Origin: Aplidium turbinatum | Taxonomy: Eukaryota > Chordata > Ascidiacea > Aplousobranchia > Polyclinidae | Direction of reading: 5' to 3' | NCBI GenBank assembly: GCA_918807975.1 | Contig: OU964924.1 | Location: 1,996,501 to 2,060,500, forward strand | Length of the DNA stretch: 64,000 bases | Part shown: positions 1-13,200 of the stretch, piece by piece | Layout: each line of letters opens with the position of its first letter | Position numbering within the stretch: the first letter of the stretch is position 1 | Made by a program: the position numbers and the translations under genes | The notes under the pieces: model-generated | Told to the model about the DNA's origin: nothing | Database searches by the model: none | Seen by the model: the letters and a program-made list of their open reading frames with translations, nothing else

Positions 1-99
1 GGAAAAGATTGACAGCATGAAAATGGTTATTACTATTTCTATAATCAGATGTTATCGTTTGTACTGTAATTTTTTTGCGAGATTTAGGATTATTTAGCT

Positions 100-788
100 C
101 ACGGCCTACTAAAACACGGCCAAATATGTTGCTATTTGGGAAAATTTCTAAGAGTCTAAATTGTTACAATCATAGCCATGATAAACCTGTCATTTTCCAC
201 TTACAAAAGTATGTAAAACAAGCAACATTTGCATCTAGACATATTTTTGGCTTGTTTTTCCAGAGATTAGATATGTATGTTAAGCACAATTTTTGTAATA
301 ATAATGTAAAATATGCAACACTTTCCAACTGCATCCTGGCGGTAGTCTCATCATACAGTCGTTAGTTTTTTTTTTATAAAGCAGGATCTTTCGCCAATAG
401 CCATATTTTACTTGCAAAACTAAACTTGGCGAAAAACAAACGAATTAAAATTTAAATTGACACATCAAATGAACACTGAACAGCTTACAACATAGAATCC
501 ATAAAAAATCCTTGATATTTTAAATGGAACATGCAATTACACCAAACGATACTACCTCCAGGATGCAGTCGAAAATTTTTACATATTACATTATTATTGT
601 GTAAACTGTACTCAACGTACATACCTAATCTCCGGCTAAACAAGCCAAATAGGTGCAAATATTGCTTATTTTGCTTACTTCTGGTAATGGGAAGATGACA
701 GGTTTATCATAGCTATGATTGTAACAATTCAGACTCTTAGAAATTTCCTCAAATAGCAACATATTTGGCCGTGTTTTAGTAGGTCGTG
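100..788. mobile_element. MITE copy 1 with long terminal inverted repeats
   Basis: A 689 bp non-coding element begins CACGGCCTACTAAAACACGG and ends with its reverse complement (one mismatch near the tip). The terminal inverted repeats run well over 200 bp, from each end inward to a shared 'ctgcatcctgg' block. It is flanked by a 7 bp direct repeat, TTTAGCT, at 93-99 and 789-795, which fits a target-site duplication. No transposase is encoded. A sister copy lies at 2327-3031 with its unique centre in the opposite orientation. The superfamily is uncertain; 7-8 bp duplications suit hAT-like elements. Confidence 0.85.
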
Positions 789-814
789 TTTAGCTTGTGT
801 GATAGCATACCGAT

Positions 815-925
815 CATCATGGAATGAGAAGATTTCTCACTAGCAAATTATCGGCACTAACGAACGAAAAATGATCAAATTCTCTCCCTTGACCATTTAT
901 TTTAGTAACTATGTCCACTCAAATA
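815..925 (-). mobile_element. SINE body fragment
   Basis: This stretch resembles the body of the SINE at 56070-56328: a 'ggaatgagaag' block, 'cggcactaacga', 'tctctccctt' and 'agtaactatgtccactcaa' occur in the same order and at similar spacing. The tRNA-like head is missing. It directly follows MITE copy 1. Confidence 0.5.
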
Positions 926-1110
926 ATTGCGCAACCTAGTTTAAAGTCGAAAGAATTTTTTTAACAACCATCTGAAGCAGAAGTTCAACCACAGTCATTT
1001 GATGGAAGAAAAAGTGCTTTATATTCTGTGCTATCCTATCTTTTGAGTTAAGCATTTAAAAAAGTTTTCTCTTTTCAAAAATAAATATTCTATGATATTC
1101 GTCTTCATAC

Positions 1111-1277
1111 CTGGTTTCCAGTGTCAAACATATCAAAACCACCGTCGTTGATGGAATTCTGAGGTGATATCAAGTCATCATAGGCGTAGTGGAAGAATGA
1201 AGGAATTATGTTGGCTATTTGTTGCCGAAGCTTATTTGCTCGTCTCCAGATCTCACTCAGTGAGACGTTGACCTTGT
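1111..1277 (-). CDS. Modular gene, module 3, exon A
   Basis: A 167 nt exon with acceptor CTAG at its 5' end and donor GTATGA; it enters in phase 1 and leaves in phase 0, exactly like exon A of modules 1 and 2 (173 and 170 nt). The translation ends in INDGGFDMFDTGNQ, matching the module signature DGG-x-D-(L/M)-(Y/F)-D-x-GN. The first 35 residues look helical (SEIWRRANKLRQQIANII). Exons B-F of this module must lie to the left of the window. The exon sits between two inverted copies of the same MITE. Confidence 0.85.
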
Positions 1278-4200
1278 CTAGAAATGAAAAGGATTTTCAC
1301 AAATAACTCCATGCTGTCAGACGTAACTAAGTTATATTGCATTTTTGGTACTCAAATCATTTCTTTTTTCTGTGCTATTAAACTTGTGATCAATTGAAAA
1401 TCCTACGAAAGGTGACGGCAATGGTTCTATTCCAGTTTTGTCATTTGCAGACCTCGCAGCTGCCAATCTTTATCCTTATACTATCCCTTACTATCCTTAT
1501 AAATTAAATATATTTTTACCCATGTATTCTTCTCACTTATCAAAGTTTTTAAAAACGATATTATCTAAATTGTCCACTCATTCATAGATACGTCATACCA
1601 AAGGCAATATCAAAAATATTACGTAATTTTTAATTTTTGATTGATCTTTTCGCATGTCAAGTAAAATACACGGGAATGAAACTATTAAGGAAATATCATT
1701 CGTTTCTGGCGTAGGACACTTTGTTCGCTCCAAGTATTTCGTCACACAGCTTATGGCGCGTGTTTTCAGACAAATTAATGAACCACCAATGCGCGATGTA
1801 ATAGTACTTGTTTAACTTTCAACTACATATTCGGAAATCTGTCTGAAATCATGCCCAATTAATTACAAAAATATTGACCCAGTTTGCCTTGCAACGCAAA
1901 GTTCATTAATCTTTTGGACATGTGAGTTAGTGCACAGCTTCAGCACCTCAATCAATAACTTGACAGCATTCGGTACTTTCATAAATTAGGCCTGCTTGCT
2001 ACATCAGTACATGTATTGGTGGTCGGCTTACTGTACATTCAGAAAGCCATGACGCAATCAAAGTTCATGAACAGTTTCCGAATAATGTAGTTTGTCTTGC
2101 ATTGTAACCGAACAGCCAACCAAATTTCTTTCCTACAATAGGTTGTTCTAACTCAATCGTTTTATCCAGATCAATGATGAAGCTGTAAGGTATTTCTGTC
2201 CGGCATTGTGGATTACCAAGTTACCAAAGATATGTCAACAAGCTTGTGATATCATGCATACTTGTTCTATCGTTTTTTTTTGCGTTGATTAATGGCTTTG
2301 TACTGTACTTCGTTGATCAGTCCAGCCACGGCCTACTAGAACACGGCCAAATATGTTGCTATTTAAGGAAATTTCTAAGAGTCTGAATTGTTACAATCAT
2401 AGCTATGACAAATCTGTTATCTTCCCATTTCCAAAAGTAAGTAAAATAAGCAATATTTGTACCTAGACATATGTTTGGCTTGTTTAACCGGAGATTAGGT
2501 ATGTATGTTAAGCACAACTTATGCAATAACAATGTAAAATATGTAAGATTTTCCAACTGCATCCTGGAGGTAGTATCGTTTAGTGTGTCGGTTTTGGTGC
2601 AATTGCATGTTCCATTTAAAATATCAAGGATTTTTTGTGAATTCTATGTTTTAAGCGGTTCATTTGATGTCCTAATTTAAATTTTAGTTCGTTTTGTTTT
2701 CCACCAAGTTTAATTTGCAAGTAAAATGTGGCTATTGGCAAAAGATCCTGCTATACAAAAAACTTAAGGACTGTATGATGAGACTACCTCCAGGATGCAG
2801 TTGGAAAAGTTTTACATATTTTACATTATTATTGCATAAGTTGTGCTTAACATACATATCTAATCTCCGGTAAAACAAGCCAACAATATGTCTAGATACA
2901 AATATTGCTTATTTTACTTACTTTTGGAAATGGGAAGATGACAGGTTTGTCATAGCTATGATTATAACAATTCAGACGCTTAGAAATTTCCTCAAATAGC
3001 AACATATTTGGCCATGTTCTAGTAGGCCGTGGTCCAGCCTACGTAACTTATCTGCTAAATCTAAGTTGATGTGCACTTTATATTCTTTACATGCAAATAG
3101 ACCTGTTGTTTGAGATGCAACACCAAAATATCGAAGTCAAAACGCATGGCAAACCAATTCATCACACACTATCATGCGCAATATGCGTGATACCACTGAC
3201 TTGTGATGTAAAAGTTAATGGCCTAGAAGGCATTGTTACCTTACTGTACATACAATAAACCTCATGTCACATTGTGTATTAAAATGAACATAACTTATTG
3301 AGCAAATAACTTGGGTTTATATGAAATAAACATACGAGCTCTACGAACATACGAAAAGGCTCTTTGAAGAAAAATAATCAAGTTTAATTATGCCCTGAGA
3401 AAAACACGATATCTTTCTGCTGTGGAAATTCCTTTGCTGGAGGTGCTTATGCATTCTTGTTAAACATCATAGCCTCTCAAGAAAAATCCATGTTTCTAAA
3501 ATGACCCGGAATCTGGGTCCAAAAGTACCCCTTGTTTCCCCCTTTATGGCTGGTGTTAAGAACAATAAAGTTGGAACTAAAGAGCCATTTTATCATTTAA
3601 TTTTGCAAATAATAATCTCCTTGAAATACCGATTGGTTTACAAATTAATCGAGCAGCGAGTTGCAAGATACAAGTAATCTAATTAGTGGCTTAGGCATCT
3701 AATCCAAATGATAATTCCGGATAGGCGACTTTGGAAAACAATGTTTAATCTTATTAGCGCTTTTCGCGTGGGTATTATCACCAAACAATCATATGTCTGA
3801 AGCAGGCACGTTATGTTTAGCAACCAAACTCGACCTCTCCAGTGACCTAAATCAATGTCACGACAACTGGTACTGTATACTTGTGTTTCATATTAAAAGA
3901 CATTATTTCAACGATAAAATAACGACAAGTTATGCATGAACACAAGTTTCTCAAGCCCGCCTGGAAATTTTTATAAAAAAAAACTAAAAACGACTTCAGA
4001 TAAAAACGTCATAATGACCTCAAGGAAAACCGATTAGCAACACTTGTAAACGCTGGTTGTAGGTGCGGTTGTTTCATCTAGCAACCATTCATAGAATGTC
4101 ACAGGTCATCAGAGAGAGACTTGGAAGCAACCAAGGTTGTGAATGATTCATTTTATGGTTGCTGTCACTGCTTTAACCCGGTTTGGTATGGGAATTTATC

Positions 4201-7200
4201 GCAGTCGAGTTTCATTGGAGGATATTACACTTTTGCACTGATTTTATAAATAAAGCAGCATACAATCAAAATATCTTGGTCTTACATACATCTAAAATCA
4301 AAAGAAAATTAACCAAATCCAAGAGCACTTCAGTGCTTTTGTACAGCAATACAAGTAACTAAACTATTTTAGCAAACCATTTTTACAATATAGAATACTG
4401 TATTTGCAATACGTTTTTATAAATTTAACTTGTCAAAATCGAAGCATAGTTGAGAATCAGAAAGTTTTATTGTGGCAACATCAAAGTTTCTTTCTTTCAA
4501 CTAACTTACCAGACGTTGCCAGAGGGATTGTCGAATATTCAGGAGTAGTTTCAAGTGGGAGGGTAGCTGGAGAGGGTGTCGTAACAGCAACAGTATTTGA
4601 ATCAGTCAACTTCATCCGTTTTGTACTTGAATGAACTTCAAAACAGACTCACTTTTAATACATGAGAACATCAACAGTTTCTAATATAAATTTTATCTAT
4701 GTTTTATTAATTAACCGCTTGAGGCACAATGTTTCGACTTGATTTAAAAAATCACGATGCAATATTGCGAGCATAGAACGCAGTTTTTCCAAAACTAAAA
4801 AGGTTTTGCTAATAAAAGTGTACGTATTTTGTTCATACAGTGCTCTTTTCATAAGACTTAGTAGCTCATTGTCACTTTATTTACTGGTTTAGCTTTTTTA
4901 TAACTCACAGATAAATAAATGGACGTTTTTTAATATCTGCAGTAGTTCAGTCGGGAGTAAAACCATCATAACAAAACTATACGATTGATATATCCTTTGC
5001 TATAGCACAGCCTCGACATGATGACACAGCCAAGTTAGAATAATCAAAAAAAGAGAAGACGTAGTTTTGGCTAAAAAAGAATAATTCCAAAAAATCCTGT
5101 ATTTGCATACAGAGCCTGATGGTCAATGACCAGGCGCTGTCGTGTTAACAAACAGTTTAAACTAATTAAAACTCACAGAATATTCTTAGTTTTGATATAT
5201 TCTATCCACAATATACGACCAGGCAAAAACATGTACTTGAAGTGCACCACTCTATTGCACAATTGATATTACTTGGAGTGTTAGTATTAAACTTTGTCAT
5301 CGCTTTGTTTTTGAAACTGGATATTCATCATGTAAACTACAGCCATGTTCAAATAATTAGATTGATCAAAAGTTAATAAATAAGTTTTGTAGCCAAGACA
5401 TCTGTCTATTGAAAGTGAAATCAATAAAAATGATTTGTAGTTGGGTGCAGGTTATCTGTATGCTGTTGTCATAAATCAACTCACCGTTGCTGGATAACGT
5501 TGATCGAAGAATAATTTTCATTGCTTCTATAATTTCGGCGTCAGGAATCACTGCACTATCCGTTCTGCATGAAATATAACATCAGTGTCTTAGTATTAGA
5601 TCTAAAAATTGTTTTCAAGTTAACTTTTTCCACTTTTGATCTTATGCTTCTTCGGATGAGCTTCTGGGGCGGAGGGTCTATCATTTTACCCCCTCAGATT
5701 CACGATGTTCTCAGACAACTACAAATAAACGTTTTGTCGTAATCGTGTGAGCCTCTGGGACTGAGGGTTTATCTTAAACTATCCCTTAACGTTTGATTAT
5801 GGTATAATGAATGAATGATATAGTTGTGAGTTTGGGGTGACCGTTGCATTATGAGAATTACCTGGATAGCAGGGCATAACCGAACACTACATTCCTTGGT
5901 CGTCCGCTCAATCGAACCTCATTGTTAAGGAACCGCGATGTCTTGGAAAACATCACGACAGAAAACGCGTCGCCTGCTTGAGAGCTCCAATCCTATTGTG
6001 AAAAAATTGTAGTTTTGGGGTCTTGCCACTGAAGTAACACAATTTTGGATACTGAAAAGTTTGGGTTTTTATCAGGACAAATAAATTCCCTGGTCAAAGA
6101 ACATCGCACAGCGGTCAAAATTATGGAACATGAAAAGTCAGCCCTTTGTTCACATATGTTAGAAGAGGATCACAAAATTAACTGGTCAGAAACAAAAATT
6201 TTGAAAAATGAAAGTAATTATTATCAACGCACCACCGCAGAAAGTTGCTTCATCAACATCACATTCAAACATTGCAATGTACTCAACCGGAACGACGGAA
6301 ACGTTTTACCAAAACCTTATAAATCATTATTGTCTCGACGTGCAGGCTTCAAGCCTACTTAAACACACTTAACTCAATAAATTACACTAAGAGGTTAGAT
6401 TGTTGTGCAAATGCCAGCATTTGATGAATGCAAAATAGCAGTACCACCAGTAGGAAACGTTATTGCAATCTAATTTTGTCTCGAATTTCTAGTGGTCTTC
6501 AGTGCTTCGAATTTATGTTTATTGTTGGAAGTTTTTTACGTAATTTAACGTCGAAAGTAACCACACATCATTAGCCAATCTTTAAAACATTGTGTTCTAT
6601 TTCTCTTGCCTTCAATCACACTTTTTCTGTTGGTCGTCACCGCTTCGAATGTTTATGTCTATTGTTGGAAGTTTTTACGTAATTTAACGTGGAAAGTAAC
6701 CGCTCACACATTATTGACCAATTTTTAAAATATTGCCTGTTTTATTTTTTCTTGCCTTCAATCGCACTGCAGTATATAACCTGGTGAAATTTTATTTTGT
6801 ATGTTATTCGCTCTGAGGATGTGCATTGTCATGGTGCGCGAAACGTCAGTGAAGCAATAAATCATCTTGTTTGTTGTTAATTTTACTTTCAATTTCATCA
6901 GATGAACGTTGCAACTAGTGCTAGAAACGATAATTGTCCTGATGAACACCCAAACTTTTCAGTATTCAACTATCGTTTTCTTACACTAATTTCAACGTTC
7001 TTCTGATGAAAACTTTTGCTTTCATTAAAGAAACGTTGCAACTTCTGTTAGAAGCGATGATCTTTGGATTCTAACCAGAAGCGCAGCACCTCAACCAGCT
7101 ACCCTGGTATTCTTGAAATAATATTTGTTTTTGATACAAGCAAGATTAACAATTTCCCTTTTCATAATTCTGCGGGTGCTGCATCAGCAAATCAAGTTAT

Positions 7201-10200
7201 TACATTTAATATAAAATTTATGAGCGCAAAATCAGATTGCTGAAAGAACTCAGTCTTTAACCTCAATATTCAATTTATACCAAATGCACTTTTTTATATT
7301 ACAGCTTTTTTACAAATGCATCTTTGTTTTTGGTTGCGATAACTGCCACATGCTTTTATCAGTTAATCTCAAACTTCTGAGATGATAAATAAAGTTTGGG
7401 TGTTTAGGATAAAAACAAATCATCTAATGAAATGTAATTATACAATCTTGAAAAATATTTTGTTTTCAATTCTCAAACGATTTTTCGTCGTAAGCAAATA
7501 TTAAATTAACATAGTAAACAATTAAATGAAAAAAGAAACAAACTTGATATAATCTTATATTCTTGAATGCTAGAAAAGCTTTGCGCTTTAGTAATGCTTG
7601 TTCGCTTAATTTGCTTTCCCAGGGTTCATTTGCGTATTAGTTCTAAACGTTACTGCTGCAAGTCACACAAAAGCCAAGCTATGTGGAAACGTGGTCGAAA
7701 AATTTAAATTTACAACACAGTTAATCAAATCGAAAGACAAGTATAAGAATGTGTAAAAAATTACGGTCAAATGACTGCCATTTGATTTTTTGCCAAACAT
7801 GATTTAGTTCGTTGACCGATAAAAAGTTTGGTTTGTATTGCTGATTAAGATTTCTCGAAATCAAACATTTGAACAAATTTTATGACTTACTGGCCTAAAG
7901 TAGAAAACAACGCAGTTTTGACTTGAAAATATTTTTGAAACATCAAACATTTTAAGATCCTTGATACGTTATTTAAGTATTTTAAATTTGTAAGTTTTAA
8001 TCGTTACGACAACAATCCTGGATTTCTCAAACAAAACGTTCTTTACGGTTGAACTGGTCTACCGTCACTTTAATTTTAAATGAGAAATTTAACTTTTATT
8101 GAATTGCCAAACTTGTACATTTACCGTATTAGTAATTGTGAAATAAACTTCACAAATTGTTGGATCTCCAGAGTTGTAAACTTGAAATGCATAGAATTTC
8201 AAAAACCCATTTCCATCAAAGAGTTTTCCGTCTGTTTTGGTTACATTCCCTTCCCCATCAGCGCCAATGTCTCCGGTAACCTTAGTATTGAAAACATCAT
8301 GATGTCTGATTAATATTTTTAAAAGTCTTACTCGGATTAAAATAACTACATGAAAAGTTCAACGCATATGCATACTCTAATTTTGGGTGCACGGTCGTTT
8401 GGTCGACAGACATTTGGTCGACAGGACGTGTGGTCGACAGGACGTTTGGTCGACAGGACGTTAGGTCGACAGAACGATTTATTTTAGGGTTAGGGTTAGG
8501 GTTAGAGTCAAGGTTAGATTAGGGTTATGGTTAGTTAACTAACCCTAACCCTAAAATAAATCGTTCTGTCGACCTAACGTCCTGTCGACCAAACGTCCTG
8601 TCGACCAAATGTCTGTCGACCAAACGTCCTGTCGACCAAATGACCGGGTACCCTAATTTTGTACGGTCTAGACTTTAAAACAATTAATTTTCTAATGAAC
8701 TGCAATAACTAATTAATTGTTAGAGCTTTGGTTGTCAATTTGTTACGATGGAACATGAAAATGTAGGCTACAACGTGACAACAAGAAGTTACTAATCAAT
8801 CTACAAGCAAATCGGAGGCTAAAATATTAAATTCAAGCTCCCATGTCAATTAATAAATCAAATTCTTAGTCAATTCAATACATATTTTTCATTACTGGTG
8901 GGAACAGTCATTTTGAATAACACAAAAAGCCTGATAACCACAAAGCTGATCACTATTGATGTTAAGACTATTAAAAAACGTACGTCTATTTTAAGTTATT
9001 TTCTGTTAAAACTGTGCATTGTGCAATCATGTGGCATTAAGATGAGGACCACTGGCAAACTATTGCAATCAACTAACGTGTAAGGAATTGCAGCGTACTT
9101 ACTCGAATGCTGTATTCATGTTCTTCTTCGTTAGGATTTTTGATGAATGCCAATGTAACAAATGGGTGGATTGATCTTGTTGTTACGTCATAGCGTTCAG
9201 CGCTAAAAACACATTTAATTGTGAGCAAAATTGCCACAAAATAGTTAAAATCGCTTTTTGTTTAGATGTAGTTGAAGTATTTTTTCTGACGAAAGCAATG
9301 TGGTGGGCTGAAAACGTTCGATTTATTTAATTGTTTTTACAGCAGTTGTTTTTTGTTTCTCCAAATAAAATAAGGTTTGATCTTCTTGTGTTCATTAGTT
9401 TTATAAGATGTAGTTTAGCTCTACAAACGTGAATAAATTAAGTTAAAAATGCGTAAACTTTTCATTATTTTTTGTTTATAAAGTTGGTTTTATTTTTATT
9501 GATAATTTGTAGAAATAGTTGGAAACAGTTGAACCAACAAGTCCAAATTGTGTGAAGTGTTTATCCATGGACTTCTAAATACTAGACCATGGTTTATCAA
9601 AGGTTTGTCCGAACTTGCTGCAAGGACCAAGAAAGATTATCTGATGAACTTTGCATTTATTTTGGTTAAGCTTGGAGATTTCGAGATTTGCAAATTGAGG
9701 TGATAAGGTAACATGCAATTTAGGTAGGTCATCTTGATCTTGTCTGTGAAGGTATGATTAATACGTTAGAAGCATGAAAATATTATACTGCTGTGACTCA
9801 GCACATCCAAAGAAACCATCCTAAAAAAAGAATAAAACATTACTAGTAGTTCAACTTAAAACTTCTACTAAACCGAACTTTTGACACATTTTTTGTCTCC
9901 TTTACGTAGAATGTTTTAAGAAAAATCAACTGAAAGCTACTGAAGCCATTTACAACAAAGTGCAATAGTAAAGCTTCACTTGAGTTCTTTGCAGTTACCT
10001 TACGGTGCGATTGTACATTAAATGCTGCATGTGTCCGTCTTCAACAAACTTGACCTGAACACAACAATAATGATATTAATAATAATGTTTTATTTCGCGC
10101 CACTTGGGTACAAAATAGTGTCAATTAAAAGTCTGAATAATTGTCAATTTTCAGTCAATTGTGGCAGTTCTTCTGAGCTGTGCTCTGTGAGGGATCGAAC

Positions 10201-13200
10201 CCATCGCATGAAAGGTTGTGCTGGTCGTCCTTAGGTTCTTTTGTCTTGGATCATTTTCGATAAAAATAATAAGTATATTTGTATTTTATTTCAACGATTG
10301 TGTTTTGTTGCTTCTATTGTGACAACACACAGTGCAATCCAAATACAAACAATACTCAGTTGAAAGCCGGACACGATCATCGAGTTATCGAGACAGCTGT
10401 TTTCATTCGAGCTTATCATTGTTTTCAAATCATATGTTGAATGAAACAAATCAAGCAATAGTAACAATATCTTGTAATAATGAAGCTAACTGCTCTTGGC
10501 TGATGCTGAGCTGCGTCGGAGTCTGCCTCGCTTTCTGACCTAGTCTTATTCTGAAACAATCCCTGTTCCATATCTAGAAAGCTAAAACCTCAATTGCTAA
10601 GGTAACAGGGATCAGTTGTCAGTAGATGTTACAGAAAATATATTTCGCACTTATTCAGTGCATCGTCAGTTCTGATGAACTGACGATTCATCAGAACTGA
10701 CCATGATTCAGAACTGACGATGCACTGAATAAGTGCGAAATATATTTTCTGTAACATCTACTGACAACTGATCCCTGTTACCTTAGCAATTGAGGTTTTA
10801 GCTTGTAATAATGAAGTTCTAAGATTGATTACTTCACTGGTGGTAAACATAAATTTATTTACACTCAAGTCAATTAAATTCCATTTAGTTATTATAATTA
10901 ATTTCGACCTAATAAATCATCTTCAGTTAAGATTATTCAAAAAGAATGATTCAATAAATATTAATTTATAAAATATTTTATAAGACCAAGGTAATTTGTG
11001 TATCTCGTGATGTGAAAAAGTTACAGAGTAACACTTCAACTAATCCATCATTGATTTTACATCAGTGTTGCAATGTTGAATCAACGTAAAAAAGGACATT
11101 AGCTAGTTAGACCCGCACACAAAATAAAAAGAGTATTCTAAACTCCCACAGTTTGAATAACATATCAAGAAATATCTTATTAGATTTGTGTAAATAGTCA
11201 TGTTCTCATTTATAGCATAGATTCTGGTGGGTTGCGTGGCAGAGTGGTGACAACGACTGCCCGATGTGCCAACGGACGTGGGTTGATCTCGGGCAAAGAC
11301 ACTTATGGCATGCCAAAATAAGCGGAGCAGCTGACTCGAAGACTAATATTGCTGCCTCCAGTTGTCTCTTGCATAGAGCAAGTCGCAGTATGTTGTCGTA
11401 ATAGGCTCAAAATAAAACATGATTATCTTTAATTGAACATACAGTACCATAGAAAAAAGCTTTGCTGTTACTAATGCACTTTCGTTCAAACCGTATGGTT
11501 TTTGTTGTGGGACCTGCCGTTAACTTATGGCAATCAATGTAATATTTCTCACAAATTACAAAAACGTTTTTTGAAAGAGATTGTCGTTTATCTCAATCAT
11601 GCAAATGACTTTCAGTAATTAAGTGTCTGCGCGGTTTGCCATGGTTGACTTGATTAGTTTTATTTTTACAAGGCCATTGAATTTACAGTTGAAGAATTGC
11701 TGAAAGACCAATTTGACTCACAGCCAAGTCGTTTGGAAAGTATGGCTCGATATCGATGTAGGACTATTTTCTTTTTAAAGTTTTTTCTCTTAGCAAAGAC
11801 AATTAAAAAACTACAGTATGAGATTCAGAGCAATTGATTTAAAAAAAGCACGGACTTGGATTAAATCAAAACTTTTGTTTTTTAATTTTTAAAGTTGGTA
11901 AATTATTTTTAGAAACGCGGTCCTTTTTCATTTGTTGATACGTGTAATTTTTAACTACAGTACGTTAGACCTAAAAATTACATTAATTGGTTCTGCAAAC
12001 GTGTAATTACCAAAAGCATCTGTATTGATTTGCTTATTTTCTCAATGTTTTTCATAGTGCTGTGGTAGTAATATCATAAATGATTGAAAGAAATTAAGTT
12101 GAAAAAAATAATTATTTATGAAAAAGTTAGTTTTCTTAACGTCCGTTTAAAGAGGGTAACACTGTGCAGGTGTATGCAGACGAAGTACTTCAGGTGAATC
12201 ATTCTGAAATTACCTGAACCGCTACTGCAGGTTGGTTTACGTCGTAATAACGTCACAAATGCCTGGTTCTTACGAGTAACAAGTATTCAAAAGACTGAAG
12301 CTGTTAATCATGTGAAAATAGGGTAGTTCTCAGTTAATCTTGAAAATTTAGCAAGTAATCTTTTTGAAACAAACTTGAAATTGTCCAGATTGTCATTACA
12401 GGTTGTCATTTTGCTTCGAACAGTTTTCGAAATACGTTTGTTTTGAAAATCTTTACAGATTACAGTGTACACAAAACTTTTGGTACTCTGACTTCAATCG
12501 TTCTTTATCAAATATCATATACTACATTTTATCTTTTCAATTTAGTATAAAAACTGCAAATTTTGTTGTTTTTGCATGCAGGGCGAATGCAGATCCTCAC
12601 GGCCCAGGTTTGGCACACTGCCCTGCAGTTAAACCACGCTGGTAGATTATCATTATCACGCAACAGACTGGTTATTTGCCAAAATTATTTTGCGAATTCC
12701 TCGAAAGGAAATGGTCAATATCCTTACATGCTTAAGTCGTAGCACGTAAGCAGACCTTTGTGACCTCAAAGTTATTTACGTAGGCTACATTTTGTGAATT
12801 GTAAAGTATTTTAATCAATTCTAAACCAAGGCTAACAACCATTGACAAGCACATTTTTGTGGCTACAAAGTCAATGACTTATATATGAAAAGAGTATGCA
12901 TTATTTGATTCACTAGTGCTCATGTAATTTATCCACTTATTTGCATTCGTAGATGTTCGCAACGCGCAATTCATCACTGCAGAAATATTTAAATTCGTCA
13001 CTTAAAAGTGCTTGCTTAATTTTTCATTTGTCAGGGTTTTGGCCTCACAAACTGTGCCCAGCGTTCAATTGTTGCACATCATTGGAATTTATGGCAGTAA
13101 CGTAAGAACTTTCGTTTGACATTTCGTGTGCAATAAAAATGCTCACGTTCGCAAGGATTTTGTCTCAGCTGCAAAAGCGATTTGCGTGATTACTTCATTA

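Noticed and set aside
8480-8555. True chromosome end or interstitial fusion point from TTAGGG repeats
   Set aside because: The repeats are short, inverted about a centre, and enclosed by a foldback element with its own target duplication.
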